From a virus: a stretch of DNA of 43,899 nucleotides. The position numbers and the translations under genes were made by a program. Of the stretch, positions 32,171 to 40,749 are shown one piece after another. The notes beneath the pieces are model-generated. The model did not search any database. It was given only the letters and a program-made list of their open reading frames with translations, and was not told where the DNA came from. The stretch lies in the IMG/VR virus record IMGVR_UViG_3300031240_000017, positions 1 to 43,899 of that record; one strand, 5' to 3'. Every line of letters starts with the position of its first letter. Position 1 is the first letter of the stretch.

Positions 32171-32353
32171 TTGAAAACTGAAGTATCAGGAAAAGTTGTC
32201 GAGCATGAATTGACTGCAAAGGTCATCAGAGCAGACGGAACGATTGAGAAGGAAATTCTCGTCGGGTACTTCGGACCACATTTGAGAAAACACCTTATCT
32301 GCATTTGGAATAACCTCTTGAGGGCTATTAAGAATGGCAGACGTACTAACTAA
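32171..32353 (+). CDS. Small hypothetical protein
   Basis: 60 residues from TTG 32171, with a weak AAGAGA about seven bases upstream. It has a beta strand pattern (HELTAKVIRADGTIEKEILV) and a basic C-terminus (LLRAIKNGRRTN). Such A-V-R-ADGTIE-type small proteins occur before fibre genes in many phages. It overlaps the next gene by 20 bases, moderate support. The longer frame at 31980 upstream is rejected because it spans the terminator. Confidence 0.45.
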   Translation: MKTEVSGKVVEHELTAKVIRADGTIEKEILVGYFGPHLRKHLICIWNNLLRAIKNGRRTN

Positions 32354-32759
32354 CGCCGGACTGGCGATTGTAACCAACCGCATAATCGGCTCCGGCACGG
32401 AACCGAAATATGCCTCATGGGGCACGGCGGCCGGTACTGCTGCTGTCGGCAACACGACTCTCTTTACCGAGGCCATGTCGACTCAAAACGACGGCTCCTC
32501 GCACAACAACCGAGTATCTGGCACCTCTTCAAGAGTTACAGGATCACAGACAAACGACACCTATCAAGTAGTGGCTACCTTGACTGCTGATGCTGGCAAA
32601 ACAATCACAAACGCTGGTTTGTTTGACTCTGACGGATTGGCCGCTGACCTCGTGACTGCTCCGGCAGGCGGCAATTTGTTCGTCAAATCCGACTTCACCG
32701 GCATTGCCTTAAATACCGGCGATGCAATTCAGTTCACCTTCAAGACCCGCTTCAGTTAA
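32334..32759 (+). CDS. Phage structural protein of fibre/collar type
   Basis: 141 residues, beginning ADVLTNAGLAIVTNRIIGSG, continuing with KYASWGTAAGTAAVGNTTLF and VVATLTADAGKTITNAGLFD. This pattern (NAGLA-VTNRI-G-G and YASWGTAAG) is common in small phage appendage proteins of unknown exact role. No signal peptide. It starts the appendage block after the terminator and is followed by a gene of similar kind. Confidence 0.6.
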   Translation: MADVLTNAGLAIVTNRIIGSGTEPKYASWGTAAGTAAVGNTTLFTEAMSTQNDGSSHNNRVSGTSSRVTGSQTNDTYQVVATLTADAGKTITNAGLFDSDGLAADLVTAPAGGNLFVKSDFTGIALNTGDAIQFTFKTRFS

Positions 32760-32774
32760 GGATTATTCGCTCAA

Positions 32775-33188
32775 ATGACATTAGGCGACACAACCGAAAA
32801 CGACATCGTTAAGTACATATTCAATTCCGTTTCGATGCCCAACTATGGCTCGGGCGATTTGTATGTGAGTTTGCATACGGCCGATCCTGGTGAAGCCGGA
32901 AACCAGCAAACAAGCGAGGCGACATATACAAGTTATGCCCGAGTTTTGGTGACTCGCACTGGGACCGGTTCTTGGACTGTATCGGCAAACCAGGCGTCGA
33001 ATACTGCGGCGGTAACTTTCCCGACAGCGACAGGCGGATCAAACGTCATAACGCACGTCGCAATCGGAACAGTGATCAGCGCGACTGGACAGATTATTGG
33101 CTCGGCTGCATTGCAAGCGCCGATAACGGTCGTCAACGGAATCGCGCCGAAATTCGCTATTGGCCAATTGATCTTCAATCTGGACTAA
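32775..33188 (+). CDS. Phage structural protein of fibre/collar type
   Basis: 137 residues. The phrase SGDLYVSLHTADPGEAGNQQ then ATYTSYARVLVTRT is typical of a widespread family of small phage virion proteins adjoining fibres. The C-terminus is beta (ALQAPITVVNGIAPKFAIGQ). AAGGAT is present before the ATG at 32775, and an AAGGAG site for the next gene overlaps its end. Likely a virion component; detailed role unknown. Confidence 0.65.
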   Translation: MTLGDTTENDIVKYIFNSVSMPNYGSGDLYVSLHTADPGEAGNQQTSEATYTSYARVLVTRTGTGSWTVSANQASNTAAVTFPTATGGSNVITHVAIGTVISATGQIIGSAALQAPITVVNGIAPKFAIGQLIFNLD

Positions 33189-33197
33189 AGGAGTCTC

Positions 33198-34052
33198 ATG
33201 GGTTTCAGTAGTTTGGATGACATGATCAGCGAGATCTCATCCGGAAAGTATCAGCACACAAGATTCCAGAAAGTCTCATCAAACGGAGCCACTTCGGCCG
33301 CCGGCAGATGGCATGAATGGTTCACGGCAACTGGTATTCCTGCGGCTGGCTCTTTCACTGGAACAGCTGGGGTGGCGACTCAGATGACTCGCACCACGAC
33401 AGGTGCAATGGATGTTAACGCTGATGTCTCGACTGATACGCGGCATTTGCTTTCGGGTTCGATGTGGACGGCCTCTTCGGTAATCACTCCGGCGACGGCA
33501 ATCCTGGTCGATATGCTTTTGTATTACCCTGCCTGTGTTGTCACCGGCACTCCGACCACATTAGATAACACTGCTACTCTTCCTAGATATACAAACGGGA
33601 AAGGCGTCATGTGCATCATTGCTGTGCAAACGGCTCTCGGTGCGGCTTCACCTGCTTTGACGTTGACCTACACCGATGACTCGTCAAACACTGGTAACGC
33701 CTCGAGCGCAATGACATCTCCGGCTAACTCGGCTCCAATTTCGACAATGTTTGCCGCTGGAACCGGCGCTCCATTTTTGCCTCTGCTTGCTGGCGATGTC
33801 GGCATCAAAAAGATCGAATCTTATACTTTGGCATCCGGCACAACCGGCACCGCAGCTTTTATTCTCGTTAAGCCTCTAGCCGAATTTCCTATCGTCGCAC
33901 AATACGTGCCAGGCGAAAGAGAATTTGTGACGCAGTTGCCGGCATTGCCTCAGATTGTCGACGGAGCTTGCCTTGGCTGGTTGACCTTACTCGGCGGCGC
34001 GATGACAACTTCGCAAGCAATTAGCGGACACATTAACTTCGCATGGGGTTAA
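33198..34052 (+). CDS. A-family appendage protein, copy 1
   Basis: 284 residues, AAGGAG upstream. Founder-type member of five tandem paralogues (33198, 34056, 34947, 35808, 37138). Shared landmarks: an N-terminal helix (FSSLDDMISEISSGK), GTAGVATQM with DVNADVSTDTRH, ATAILVDMLLYYPA, LPRYTNGKGVM, LTYTDDSSNTG, GDVGIKKIESYT, a KPLAEFP segment, a terminal DGACLGWL and a strand ending NFAWG. No signal peptide. The fold is unknown to me; repetition and place between fibre genes suggest a surface or tail appendage protein. Confidence 0.6.
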   Translation: MGFSSLDDMISEISSGKYQHTRFQKVSSNGATSAAGRWHEWFTATGIPAAGSFTGTAGVATQMTRTTTGAMDVNADVSTDTRHLLSGSMWTASSVITPATAILVDMLLYYPACVVTGTPTTLDNTATLPRYTNGKGVMCIIAVQTALGAASPALTLTYTDDSSNTGNASSAMTSPANSAPISTMFAAGTGAPFLPLLAGDVGIKKIESYTLASGTTGTAAFILVKPLAEFPIVAQYVPGEREFVTQLPALPQIVDGACLGWLTLLGGAMTTSQAISGHINFAWG

Positions 34053-34055
34053 ACT

Positions 34056-34943
34056 ATGTCGCTGGTTGGATTCAACGACTTAATCACCTCTTTGACGGGT
34101 GGCAAAAGCTACTCTTCTTTCTATCAGAAGACTATCTTTAATCCGGCTTCTTCCGCTGCTGGACGTTGGCATGAAACTGCGTCAGCTTATGGCATTCCCG
34201 GTACTGGTGGCGGCGTTGGAGTTTGGTCCGGAACTGCCGGCGTTGCAACTTCCTGCATAAATGCCCGCAATGGTACGCAGCCTTGGCTTGATGCTGGTCC
34301 GGCTGTAACGACTGATACTAAAATTCTGACCTCGGCTTCGATGATTACGAACGTCTCGACGCTGCCTCCTGCTTCGGCGATCCTTGTCGATGTCCTGCTC
34401 TATTATCCAAACCTCGTTTTAACAACGACACCGACAACCCTGAATAATTCGACGACCTTGCCTCGCAATACCGGTGGTACTGGGGTGATGGCTTTTGCCG
34501 CGATTCAGACCGTTGGGACTGCTGGCGCGGCCGCGATTAAATTGACCTATACCGATGACAGTTCGAATACGGGAAATGTCTGCGCTCAGTCGTTAATTCT
34601 TCCGGCTGCAACTGCTCCTGTTTCGAGTTGCTTCCACTGGCAAGCGGCCGGACTGGGAGTCTTTACCGATCTTCTGACGACCGATAAAGGCATCAAGAAA
34701 ATCGACTCTTATTCGATCTCTGTTAATGGCGACGGTAAGGGCGTTATCGTCCTTTGTAAGCCATTGTTGCATATACCTTTGGCTGCGCAGTATGTTCTTT
34801 CGGAGCGCGATTATGTTATGCAAATGCCTCCCGGTCCAATCATTCATGATGATGCATGTTTGATGTGGCTTATCTCGATGGGCGGCACGGTCACAGCGGC
34901 TTCCGCCGATATATTCGGCGAACTGAATTTTGCTTGGAGTTAA
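34056..34943 (+). CDS. A-family appendage protein, copy 2
   Basis: 295 residues, three bases after copy 1. Retains the N-terminal helix (FNDLITSLTGGK), SSAAGRWHETASAYGIPG (as in copy 1), ASAILVDVLLYYPN, TLPRNTGGTGVM, LTYTDDSSNTG, KGIKKIDSYS and CKPLLHIPL. It has a few inserted residues near 60-75 relative to copy 1. The end (ADIFGELNFAWS) matches copy 1 except for the final residue. It is closest to copy 1 by eye. Confidence 0.6.
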   Translation: MSLVGFNDLITSLTGGKSYSSFYQKTIFNPASSAAGRWHETASAYGIPGTGGGVGVWSGTAGVATSCINARNGTQPWLDAGPAVTTDTKILTSASMITNVSTLPPASAILVDVLLYYPNLVLTTTPTTLNNSTTLPRNTGGTGVMAFAAIQTVGTAGAAAIKLTYTDDSSNTGNVCAQSLILPAATAPVSSCFHWQAAGLGVFTDLLTTDKGIKKIDSYSISVNGDGKGVIVLCKPLLHIPLAAQYVLSERDYVMQMPPGPIIHDDACLMWLISMGGTVTAASADIFGELNFAWS

Positions 34944-34946
34944 CTA

Positions 34947-35807
34947 ATGGGTTTCACTGATGCAGCCGATCTGAAGACTGAGATTTATACAAATGGAAAA
35001 TTGTATACCGCTCGTTATAAGAAAACATGGCCCAATGGTGCCGGTACGGCGGGCAGGTTCTATGAGCTTTTCACATCAACTGGTATGCCCGGCACGGGAA
35101 CCTTTGCCGGATCGGCCGGTATTGGAACTGTCCCGACAAGCGCGACGACCGGCGCTCTTGATATTGGTCCGAACGTCTCAACGGATACAAAGCACATTCT
35201 TTCAGCAAACATGAGAGTCCCGGCGGCCACAATGGTTCCGGGATGCATGATTTTGGTCGACATCGTCATTTATTATCCGGCCTGCACTATCAATGGATCG
35301 CCTGCAACTCCAACGACATTGGATAATACAGCGACAATCTCGCGCTATACAGATGGGCTCGATCTGAAATGCTTTGTCGCAATTCAGGCAACCGCAACCG
35401 GCACGGCCTCGATTGTCTTGACTGGTAAAGATGCAGCAAATAACACGATCACGCACACAACTGCCGTCACAAATGCCGCGACGGGCGTTTCTCTTTTGTG
35501 CTCTGACGTTGGCTCCGGAAGCCTACCATTTGTAGCATTCACGTCAGGCACGTCAGGTCCGGTCAAGATCACCAGCTATACCTCAACCGGCGCGACCGGT
35601 GGAACTGTTGCGATCGTGATTTGCAAACCGATCCTGGTTTTGCCTGTGCCTGACTCAACTTTCTGGGTTGAACGTGATTACCTCACAATGTACTCGAAAT
35701 TGCCACAAATAAAAGACAATGCCTGTCTTGCATGGCTGGCTTTTCCAGGTGGCGCATTGGCGAATAACACCATATTTAGTGGCGAGATTCAAATGGGTTG
35801 GGGTTAA
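34947..35807 (+). CDS. A-family appendage protein, copy 3
   Basis: 286 residues, three bases after copy 2. Shared marks: TDAADLKTEIYTNGK, GTAGRFYELFTSTGMPG, DIGPNVSTDTKHIL, CMILVDIVIYYPA, TISRYTDGLDLKC, a C-terminal KDNACLAWL and a strand ending QMGWG. It lacks the LTYTDDSSNTG phrase, having ALTGKDAANNTITH-type residues in the same place. The stop abuts copy 4's ATG with no gap, so the run is translated as one set. Confidence 0.6.
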   Translation: MGFTDAADLKTEIYTNGKLYTARYKKTWPNGAGTAGRFYELFTSTGMPGTGTFAGSAGIGTVPTSATTGALDIGPNVSTDTKHILSANMRVPAATMVPGCMILVDIVIYYPACTINGSPATPTTLDNTATISRYTDGLDLKCFVAIQATATGTASIVLTGKDAANNTITHTTAVTNAATGVSLLCSDVGSGSLPFVAFTSGTSGPVKITSYTSTGATGGTVAIVICKPILVLPVPDSTFWVERDYLTMYSKLPQIKDNACLAWLAFPGGALANNTIFSGEIQMGWG

Positions 35808-36692
35808 ATGTCAATCGCAAGTTTGAACGATATCAATTCCGCTATTGCCGCAGGAAGGCTCGCCTCTAGCTATTTCACGCTTACTGTCGGAAGTGGAAGC
35901 AATGGCAGCATACTGGATACCTTCATCCGATCAAGCGGTAGTATTCCGGCTGGGCCAGTTTCAGGCACCCTTCCTGGCACCGCGAAAGTTGCGGTAGCAA
36001 TGGATCGCACTACGCCTGGAGCATTAGACCTAAATGCAAATGTGTCGTCATCTGTTAGACAGGTTCTTTCTGTAGATATCAACGCAGTTAACAGCAATAT
36101 CGGAACGACAGCCATTCTCGTTGATATGCTTCTATATTACCCTTCCTGCCCTTCAAGCAATGGCTCGATGACGAACACCGCAACTTTGCCGAGATATACG
36201 GACGGGAAAGGGGTAATGGGCTATGTCGCATATAACACGGCCGGGGCAACACCTGGGGCCAGCGCATGGGTTCGTTTAGACAAAACGAATGACTTAAACA
36301 ACACGGGCGGATTTGATGCGAGTGGCGAGCATGGAATCATCTCTGATGGATTGGGTAGCGTTCACCCCTTTCAGACTGGCGGTGTTTCCGGCGGAAACAC
36401 AAACGGATGCTGGTTCGCTTCTGTAGGTGCGGGCGCAACCGGAATCAAGCAGGTAAATTCCTATACCGTGGGAAGCAATTTTGGTGGCACTTTCAATGTG
36501 ATTTTGTGTAAGCCTCTACTGCATGTAAATATTGGACAAGAGGGTTGCGCTATTAAAAAATTTGGAATAGGTGAAGCTCCCATAATTCAGGATGGCGCCT
36601 GTCTTAATTGGCTCTTTTATTCGCCACAAACCTCTGGCACATGGCCTTTCACTTTTCGCGCTACAGGGAGCATTAGATATATATGGGGTTAA
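35808..36692 (+). CDS. A-family appendage protein, copy 4
   Basis: 294 residues. N-terminal helix IASLNDINSAIAAGR, GTAKVAVAMDRTTPGAL, TAILVDMLLYYPS, ATLPRYTDGKGVMGY, GIKQVNSYT, CKPLLHVNI and QDGACLNWL are all present. It is the most diverged of the first four in its middle. Its last codons overlap the next (B-family) start by ten bases: the ATGGGGTTA start lies inside the WG-stop of copy 4. Confidence 0.6.
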   Translation: MSIASLNDINSAIAAGRLASSYFTLTVGSGSNGSILDTFIRSSGSIPAGPVSGTLPGTAKVAVAMDRTTPGALDLNANVSSSVRQVLSVDINAVNSNIGTTAILVDMLLYYPSCPSSNGSMTNTATLPRYTDGKGVMGYVAYNTAGATPGASAWVRLDKTNDLNNTGGFDASGEHGIISDGLGSVHPFQTGGVSGGNTNGCWFASVGAGATGIKQVNSYTVGSNFGGTFNVILCKPLLHVNIGQEGCAIKKFGIGEAPIIQDGACLNWLFYSPQTSGTWPFTFRATGSIRYIWG

Positions 36693-37138
36693 TAGTAAAC
36701 GGCACAGAATATTCTCAGTTTAGAGAGCAATTCCAGGGTGGAAACTGGAATTTCGGTAATAATGTCGGTCCCATAAAAACCAGCACGGCGGCTAATTGTA
36801 GCGGTTTAAGCAAATCCTTTTATCCCCGCGCCGGCTTTATCCAAGAGATTCCGATTCCTTCGGGTGACTATACCCAAAATCAATGCGTCTCCTTGCCGGT
36901 TAAGAACTTCTCAGGGCTCTATGCTTTAGGACAGGCTGCAGCAGGCACCATTTCTGGTGCTGGAACGATCACTGCAATTCTGACTAGAATCTTCACCGGC
37001 GTCATCTCGTTCATGTATGCAGTAGTAAGCGGGAAAGCCGGCGGCACTTCGACCGCTATCGCTTCAATGACGGTGAATATGAATGCAGTTGTCTCAAGCA
37101 CGGCAACAATCACAGCAACGGCAACGGCGGATCAGTAA
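36683..37138 (+). CDS. B-family appendage protein (short copy)
   Basis: 151 residues. It begins GLIVNGTEYSQFREQFQGGN and continues with an aromatic and cysteine-containing stretch, then Gly/Thr-rich beta repeats (GTISGAGTITAILTR). The start and this GT-SG-GTITA repeat match the N-terminal portion of the protein at 37992, so the two are paralogues; this copy ends after the beta repeats, where the other carries on into an 18-residue repeat array. It overlaps copy A4 by ten bases and copy A5 by one. Confidence 0.6.
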   Translation: MGLIVNGTEYSQFREQFQGGNWNFGNNVGPIKTSTAANCSGLSKSFYPRAGFIQEIPIPSGDYTQNQCVSLPVKNFSGLYALGQAAAGTISGAGTITAILTRIFTGVISFMYAVVSGKAGGTSTAIASMTVNMNAVVSSTATITATATADQ

Positions 37139-38001
37139 TGGGATTCAGCGGAGTCGATGATCTGAAAAGCGAGATTGCTGCAGGTAAATCGTCTTGCAGT
37201 TATTTCCTTCATGCGTCGGCCCAAGTTGGCACCTTTCCCGCCTTCTACAATACTTTCATTCGCACATCTGGAGTCCCGGCGCCAAATACTTTGACCGGGA
37301 CCGCCGGAGTCGCCACATCTTTAGACCGCACGTCAACCGGAGCGATCGCTTTGAATGCGAATGTCTCAACCGACACAAGGCATGTGATCTCCGTTTCTAT
37401 CGCGCCATTTTTAACGGCGGGAAACCCTTATCAAGCCATTCTTGTCGATATGTTGCTTTATTATCCGAGCGTTGTGCTGACTGGAACACCAACGACATTA
37501 GATAATACCGTGACACTTCCTCGCTATACGAATGGCAAAGGAGTGATGGGCTTCTTTTGCGGACAAGTCGCTGGCGCTGGCGCCGTCCAAATCACCCCGA
37601 CCTATACCGATGACGGCGGAAACGCTGGCAATGCCGGCGGAGCCTTGGCGACTTCGGACTGCTCTGTTATTACCGAGGTCTATCATGCCGAGAATGACAC
37701 TTCTGCTTTTCGCGCCAGTCCATTCATTCCGCTCGCAGCCGGCGACATAGGTATTAAGAAGATCGAGTCATACACAATTGGCACCGGGCAGGCGACAGCA
37801 ACAGGCGCATTTTTTCTTTGCAAGCCGATCCTCGAGTTGCACTTCCAGAGCCATCTCGGAATTGAAAAGAATTTCGTCACCGACACTCTGACGCTCCCAC
37901 AAATTCAAGATGGTGCTTGTTTGACATGGCTGATTGGGGGAGGATCAGCTACAGTAGCCAGCTTCAAATTCAGCGGGAGCATTAAGTACGCATGGGGCTA
38001 G
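37138..38001 (+). CDS. A-family appendage protein, copy 5
   Basis: 287 residues. It starts at the B-family stop (GTAATG overlap). Shares FSGVDDLKSEIAAGK, GTAGVATSLDRTSTGAI, NVSTDTRHVI, AILVDMLLYYPS, LPRYTNGKGVMGF, PTYTDDGGNAG, GDIGIKKIESYT, CKPILEL and QDGACLTWL. Its end overlaps the second B-family gene by ten bases with the same WG-stop/ATGGGG arrangement as A4-B1, which indicates duplication of an A-B pair. Confidence 0.6.
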   Translation: MGFSGVDDLKSEIAAGKSSCSYFLHASAQVGTFPAFYNTFIRTSGVPAPNTLTGTAGVATSLDRTSTGAIALNANVSTDTRHVISVSIAPFLTAGNPYQAILVDMLLYYPSVVLTGTPTTLDNTVTLPRYTNGKGVMGFFCGQVAGAGAVQITPTYTDDGGNAGNAGGALATSDCSVITEVYHAENDTSAFRASPFIPLAAGDIGIKKIESYTIGTGQATATGAFFLCKPILELHFQSHLGIEKNFVTDTLTLPQIQDGACLTWLIGGGSATVASFKFSGSIKYAWG

Positions 38002-40457
38002 TAATTAATGGCCACAGATTAAGCGGGCTCCGACAGCGCTGGAATGGCGGCACGGGGGCAACTACTTCTATTGGCGTCGAGCAGGGCTATGGCCTTCCTG
38101 GGCGCATATTCTTTCGCCACGGGTTCAATGAAGGCGAAGGCATTCCGGCTGAGACGCATTTCTCGAGCGTTCTCTATTTACCATTAAGACCCGGCTACGT
38201 AATCGGCACAGTCTCAGGAACCGGCACGATCACGGCGACGATGATCGGTGAAGGGCCGCTTTATGCGACGATCTCCGGGCAAAGCACTTTAACGGTTGAA
38301 GGCTATACCGATGCAACGCCTCTTTATGACGCGGCAATCTCCGCGACGATTTATGGAACTGGCTCAGTAGTCGGTAATGCGACTATCGCGCTTCAACAGC
38401 AATATATTTCCGCGACAGTGAGCGGCAAAGGTTCAGTTATTGGGCAGCCGCCAATCCCGATCAGGGTTGCGCTCAGCTATTTGTCGGCTGCGGTCGTCAC
38501 TCTCACCAAATTCCGAATCATCCATGTAATCTTGAGCTATTTGTCCAGCGCGGCTCGCACTTGCCTGAAGATGCCGAAAGTCATCAAGTCGATTACTTCT
38601 AGTCATGCTCTCACCCTCACGAGAAAGATCTACAAGACGATCTCATACCTTGAAACCTGCGTTTACACGCTCACGAAGCTGATAAGGCCGACGAAAAGCT
38701 ACCTGTCAAGCCATGCTCAGTCGTGCCTGAAAGTGGCGAAGTTGATAAAATCCTTCACAGCGAGCCATGCATATTCTGTCACCCGAAAAATCTACAAAAC
38801 GCTTTCATACTTGGAAGCGGCATCGCAGAGCATTCTCAAATCCTGCCGGCGAACCCTTTCTTATACGGGCTCCCATGCTCAGACGCTTACGAAGAAGCTC
38901 GTCCGCACCTGGACCTATACCTGCTCGAATGCGCAAACGCGGATTAAGAAGATCTACGCCACAAAAACCTATGTCTCAACAGCGATTCAAACAATTGCGA
39001 AGCTGCTTCCGCGCACAAAAGCCTATACATCAAGCCATGCTCAGACATTTATCAAACTGATTAAGCCGACTAAAAACTATGTGAGCAGCCATGCTCTGAC
39101 GCTGATCAGAAAGATCTATGCGAAAAAGAATTATGTCTCGACGGCCGTCCAATCAATCGTCACGGATTTCATCTCGGGCACAATCCACAAGACGCTTAAT
39201 TACGTTGCGGGAAGCACTGTCACGACGCGGAAATTTGTCGAAGTCATCAAATCCTATACAGAGTCATGCGTTTACACTCTGACGAAGTTGCTTCCGCGCA
39301 CTAAGACATATGTTCCAAGCCATGCTCAGACATTCATAAAGAAGATCGAGCCGACAAAATCGTATTTGAGCGGCCACGCTTTGACGTTGACGAAAAAAAT
39401 CTATGCGACAAAAAGCTATCTTTCAACATGCGTTTACACGCTAAGAAAGCTGATCTATCTGATTAAGTCGTACACCTCTACGGCTCACCAGACCTTCTTC
39501 GATCTGTTTGTTTACCTGCGGACCTTCAACTATGTCGGCGGTCACGCGCAAACACTGATCAAGAAAGTCAAAGCAACGAAGAATTATGTCTCCGGATCGG
39601 CTGTGACTTTGCGGCGATTGTGCTTGAAAACAATCTCTTATGTCGGCTCTCACGCACAAAGTCTGATCAAGAAAGTTAAAGCGACGAAATCCTACACCGC
39701 GGCAAGCACCGTCACACACACAATTCTGCACGTCGTTTTGTTGACTTTGACTTACCTGTCAAGCCATGCCCAATCGCTGACAAAGAAGGTATTCGCTACG
39801 AAGTCCTATATTTCGAGCCATGCACAAACTCTGACGAAGCTCACAAAGGCGACAAAGTCTTATTTCTCAAGCCACGCTCAAAGCCTCATAAAAAAGGTCA
39901 AGGCGACGAAAGCCTATACCGTCGCGCACAACTGCTCCCTGGCAGCCTCACAGGTGGCAACACGAGTCTTCAATTATGTTGCTGGATCGGCAATAACAAT
40001 CCGGAAGCAAATTGATGCGACGAAAAACTATGTCGCCTCGAGTCATTTGACGATCAGGAAATTCATCTCTCTGACAAAAGTGATCGTATCTCATTGCCTC
40101 TACTCAATAATCAAGCAAGCCGAAACGACCATAACGGTCTCGGTGAATATCCTCGCTCACGGCGCGGTCAGCCTAACAAAGTCAATTCACAAAACTCTCA
40201 GCTTTGCCGGCAGCATTAATTCAACTCTGCAAAAGCTGATCAAGAAAACAAGAAATTTCCTCGCCGTCTGCAATTACTTCATTGTGCGCCAAGGTCTAGC
40301 ACTCGACCTTAAGTTCTATATCGTCGCGGCCGTAAAGCTCAGAACAATCATGTCGGAAAAAATTCGTATTGGCGCCCCCGAGGCAAAAGACCGCATTATA
40401 GAGTCAATCAAGAATCGGCTTTTCATCTCAGGAGAAAGGGACCGCAGTGACGACTAA
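37992..40457 (+). CDS. 821-residue protein with about 33 copies of an 18-residue repeat
   Basis: B-family N-terminus (MGLVINGHRLSGLRQRW, then GTVSGTGTITATM-type repeats to about residue 155). Residues about 158-774 consist of a repeated unit near 18 residues long: S-Y-x-S-S-H-A-Q-T-L-x-K-K-x-x-A-T-K with T/K-rich variation; nearly all copies have the Y and most the hydrophobic T-L. Lysine and arginine make it very basic. Two spacer blocks (near 390-410 and 640-660) break the period. The C-terminus is short and charged. It overlaps A5 by ten bases and the adaptor gene by 11. No known family; possibly a fibre, a membrane- or polyanion-binding rod. Confidence 0.7.
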   Translation: MGLVINGHRLSGLRQRWNGGTGATTSIGVEQGYGLPGRIFFRHGFNEGEGIPAETHFSSVLYLPLRPGYVIGTVSGTGTITATMIGEGPLYATISGQSTLTVEGYTDATPLYDAAISATIYGTGSVVGNATIALQQQYISATVSGKGSVIGQPPIPIRVALSYLSAAVVTLTKFRIIHVILSYLSSAARTCLKMPKVIKSITSSHALTLTRKIYKTISYLETCVYTLTKLIRPTKSYLSSHAQSCLKVAKLIKSFTASHAYSVTRKIYKTLSYLEAASQSILKSCRRTLSYTGSHAQTLTKKLVRTWTYTCSNAQTRIKKIYATKTYVSTAIQTIAKLLPRTKAYTSSHAQTFIKLIKPTKNYVSSHALTLIRKIYAKKNYVSTAVQSIVTDFISGTIHKTLNYVAGSTVTTRKFVEVIKSYTESCVYTLTKLLPRTKTYVPSHAQTFIKKIEPTKSYLSGHALTLTKKIYATKSYLSTCVYTLRKLIYLIKSYTSTAHQTFFDLFVYLRTFNYVGGHAQTLIKKVKATKNYVSGSAVTLRRLCLKTISYVGSHAQSLIKKVKATKSYTAASTVTHTILHVVLLTLTYLSSHAQSLTKKVFATKSYISSHAQTLTKLTKATKSYFSSHAQSLIKKVKATKAYTVAHNCSLAASQVATRVFNYVAGSAITIRKQIDATKNYVASSHLTIRKFISLTKVIVSHCLYSIIKQAETTITVSVNILAHGAVSLTKSIHKTLSFAGSINSTLQKLIKKTRNFLAVCNYFIVRQGLALDLKFYIVAAVKLRTIMSEKIRIGAPEAKDRIIESIKNRLFISGERDRSDD
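38463..40313 (+). repeat. 18-residue protein repeat array
   Basis: About 33 units of 54 bases encode the repeat described in the 821-residue gene. Units vary at the DNA level, so this is an old or selected array rather than a fresh tandem duplication. The phrase SSHAQTL, or a close variant, recurs more than a dozen times, with the pair KKVKATK or KKIYATK after it. Confidence 0.8.
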
Positions 40458-40749
40458 AATCTTCAGCTCAAAAGAACCAGACGAAATCGACACTTTTACA
40501 TGCGATTTTGAAAACCGCCTTGATGCCGAAACAATCTCTACCGCGACCGTCATTTGCGAAGTCGTCCAGGGCGTTGACGCATCAGCCGCAGCAATGTGTT
40601 CGGGAGACCCCGTCATTGCAGGCTCACAAGTCCGGCAATTGGTCAGGAATGGTCTTAACGGGAATATCTACAAATTGACCTACACGGCCATAACGTCGGG
40701 CTCAAGAGAGTTGATTGAAACTTTGAAGATTCCGGTTATTGATGAGTAA
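40447..40749 (+). CDS. Phage fibre-tail adaptor-like protein
   Basis: 100 residues, GTG start, with GGAG upstream inside the preceding gene. The pattern FSSKEPDEIDTFTCDFENRL, then TISTATVICEV, then GNIYKLTYTAITSGSRELIE, then TLKIPVID matches a family of about 100-120 residue beta proteins that link fibres to the tail. It ends the + strand appendage block and abuts the minus-strand gene with no gap. Good pattern match, with no formal search done. Confidence 0.6.
   Translation: MTTKIFSSKEPDEIDTFTCDFENRLDAETISTATVICEVVQGVDASAAAMCSGDPVIAGSQVRQLVRNGLNGNIYKLTYTAITSGSRELIETLKIPVIDE

Noticed and set aside
31980-32174. 64-residue frame
   Set aside because: It spans the strong terminator at 32039-32079 and the tRNA-like region, has no ribosome site and reads as non-protein sequence.
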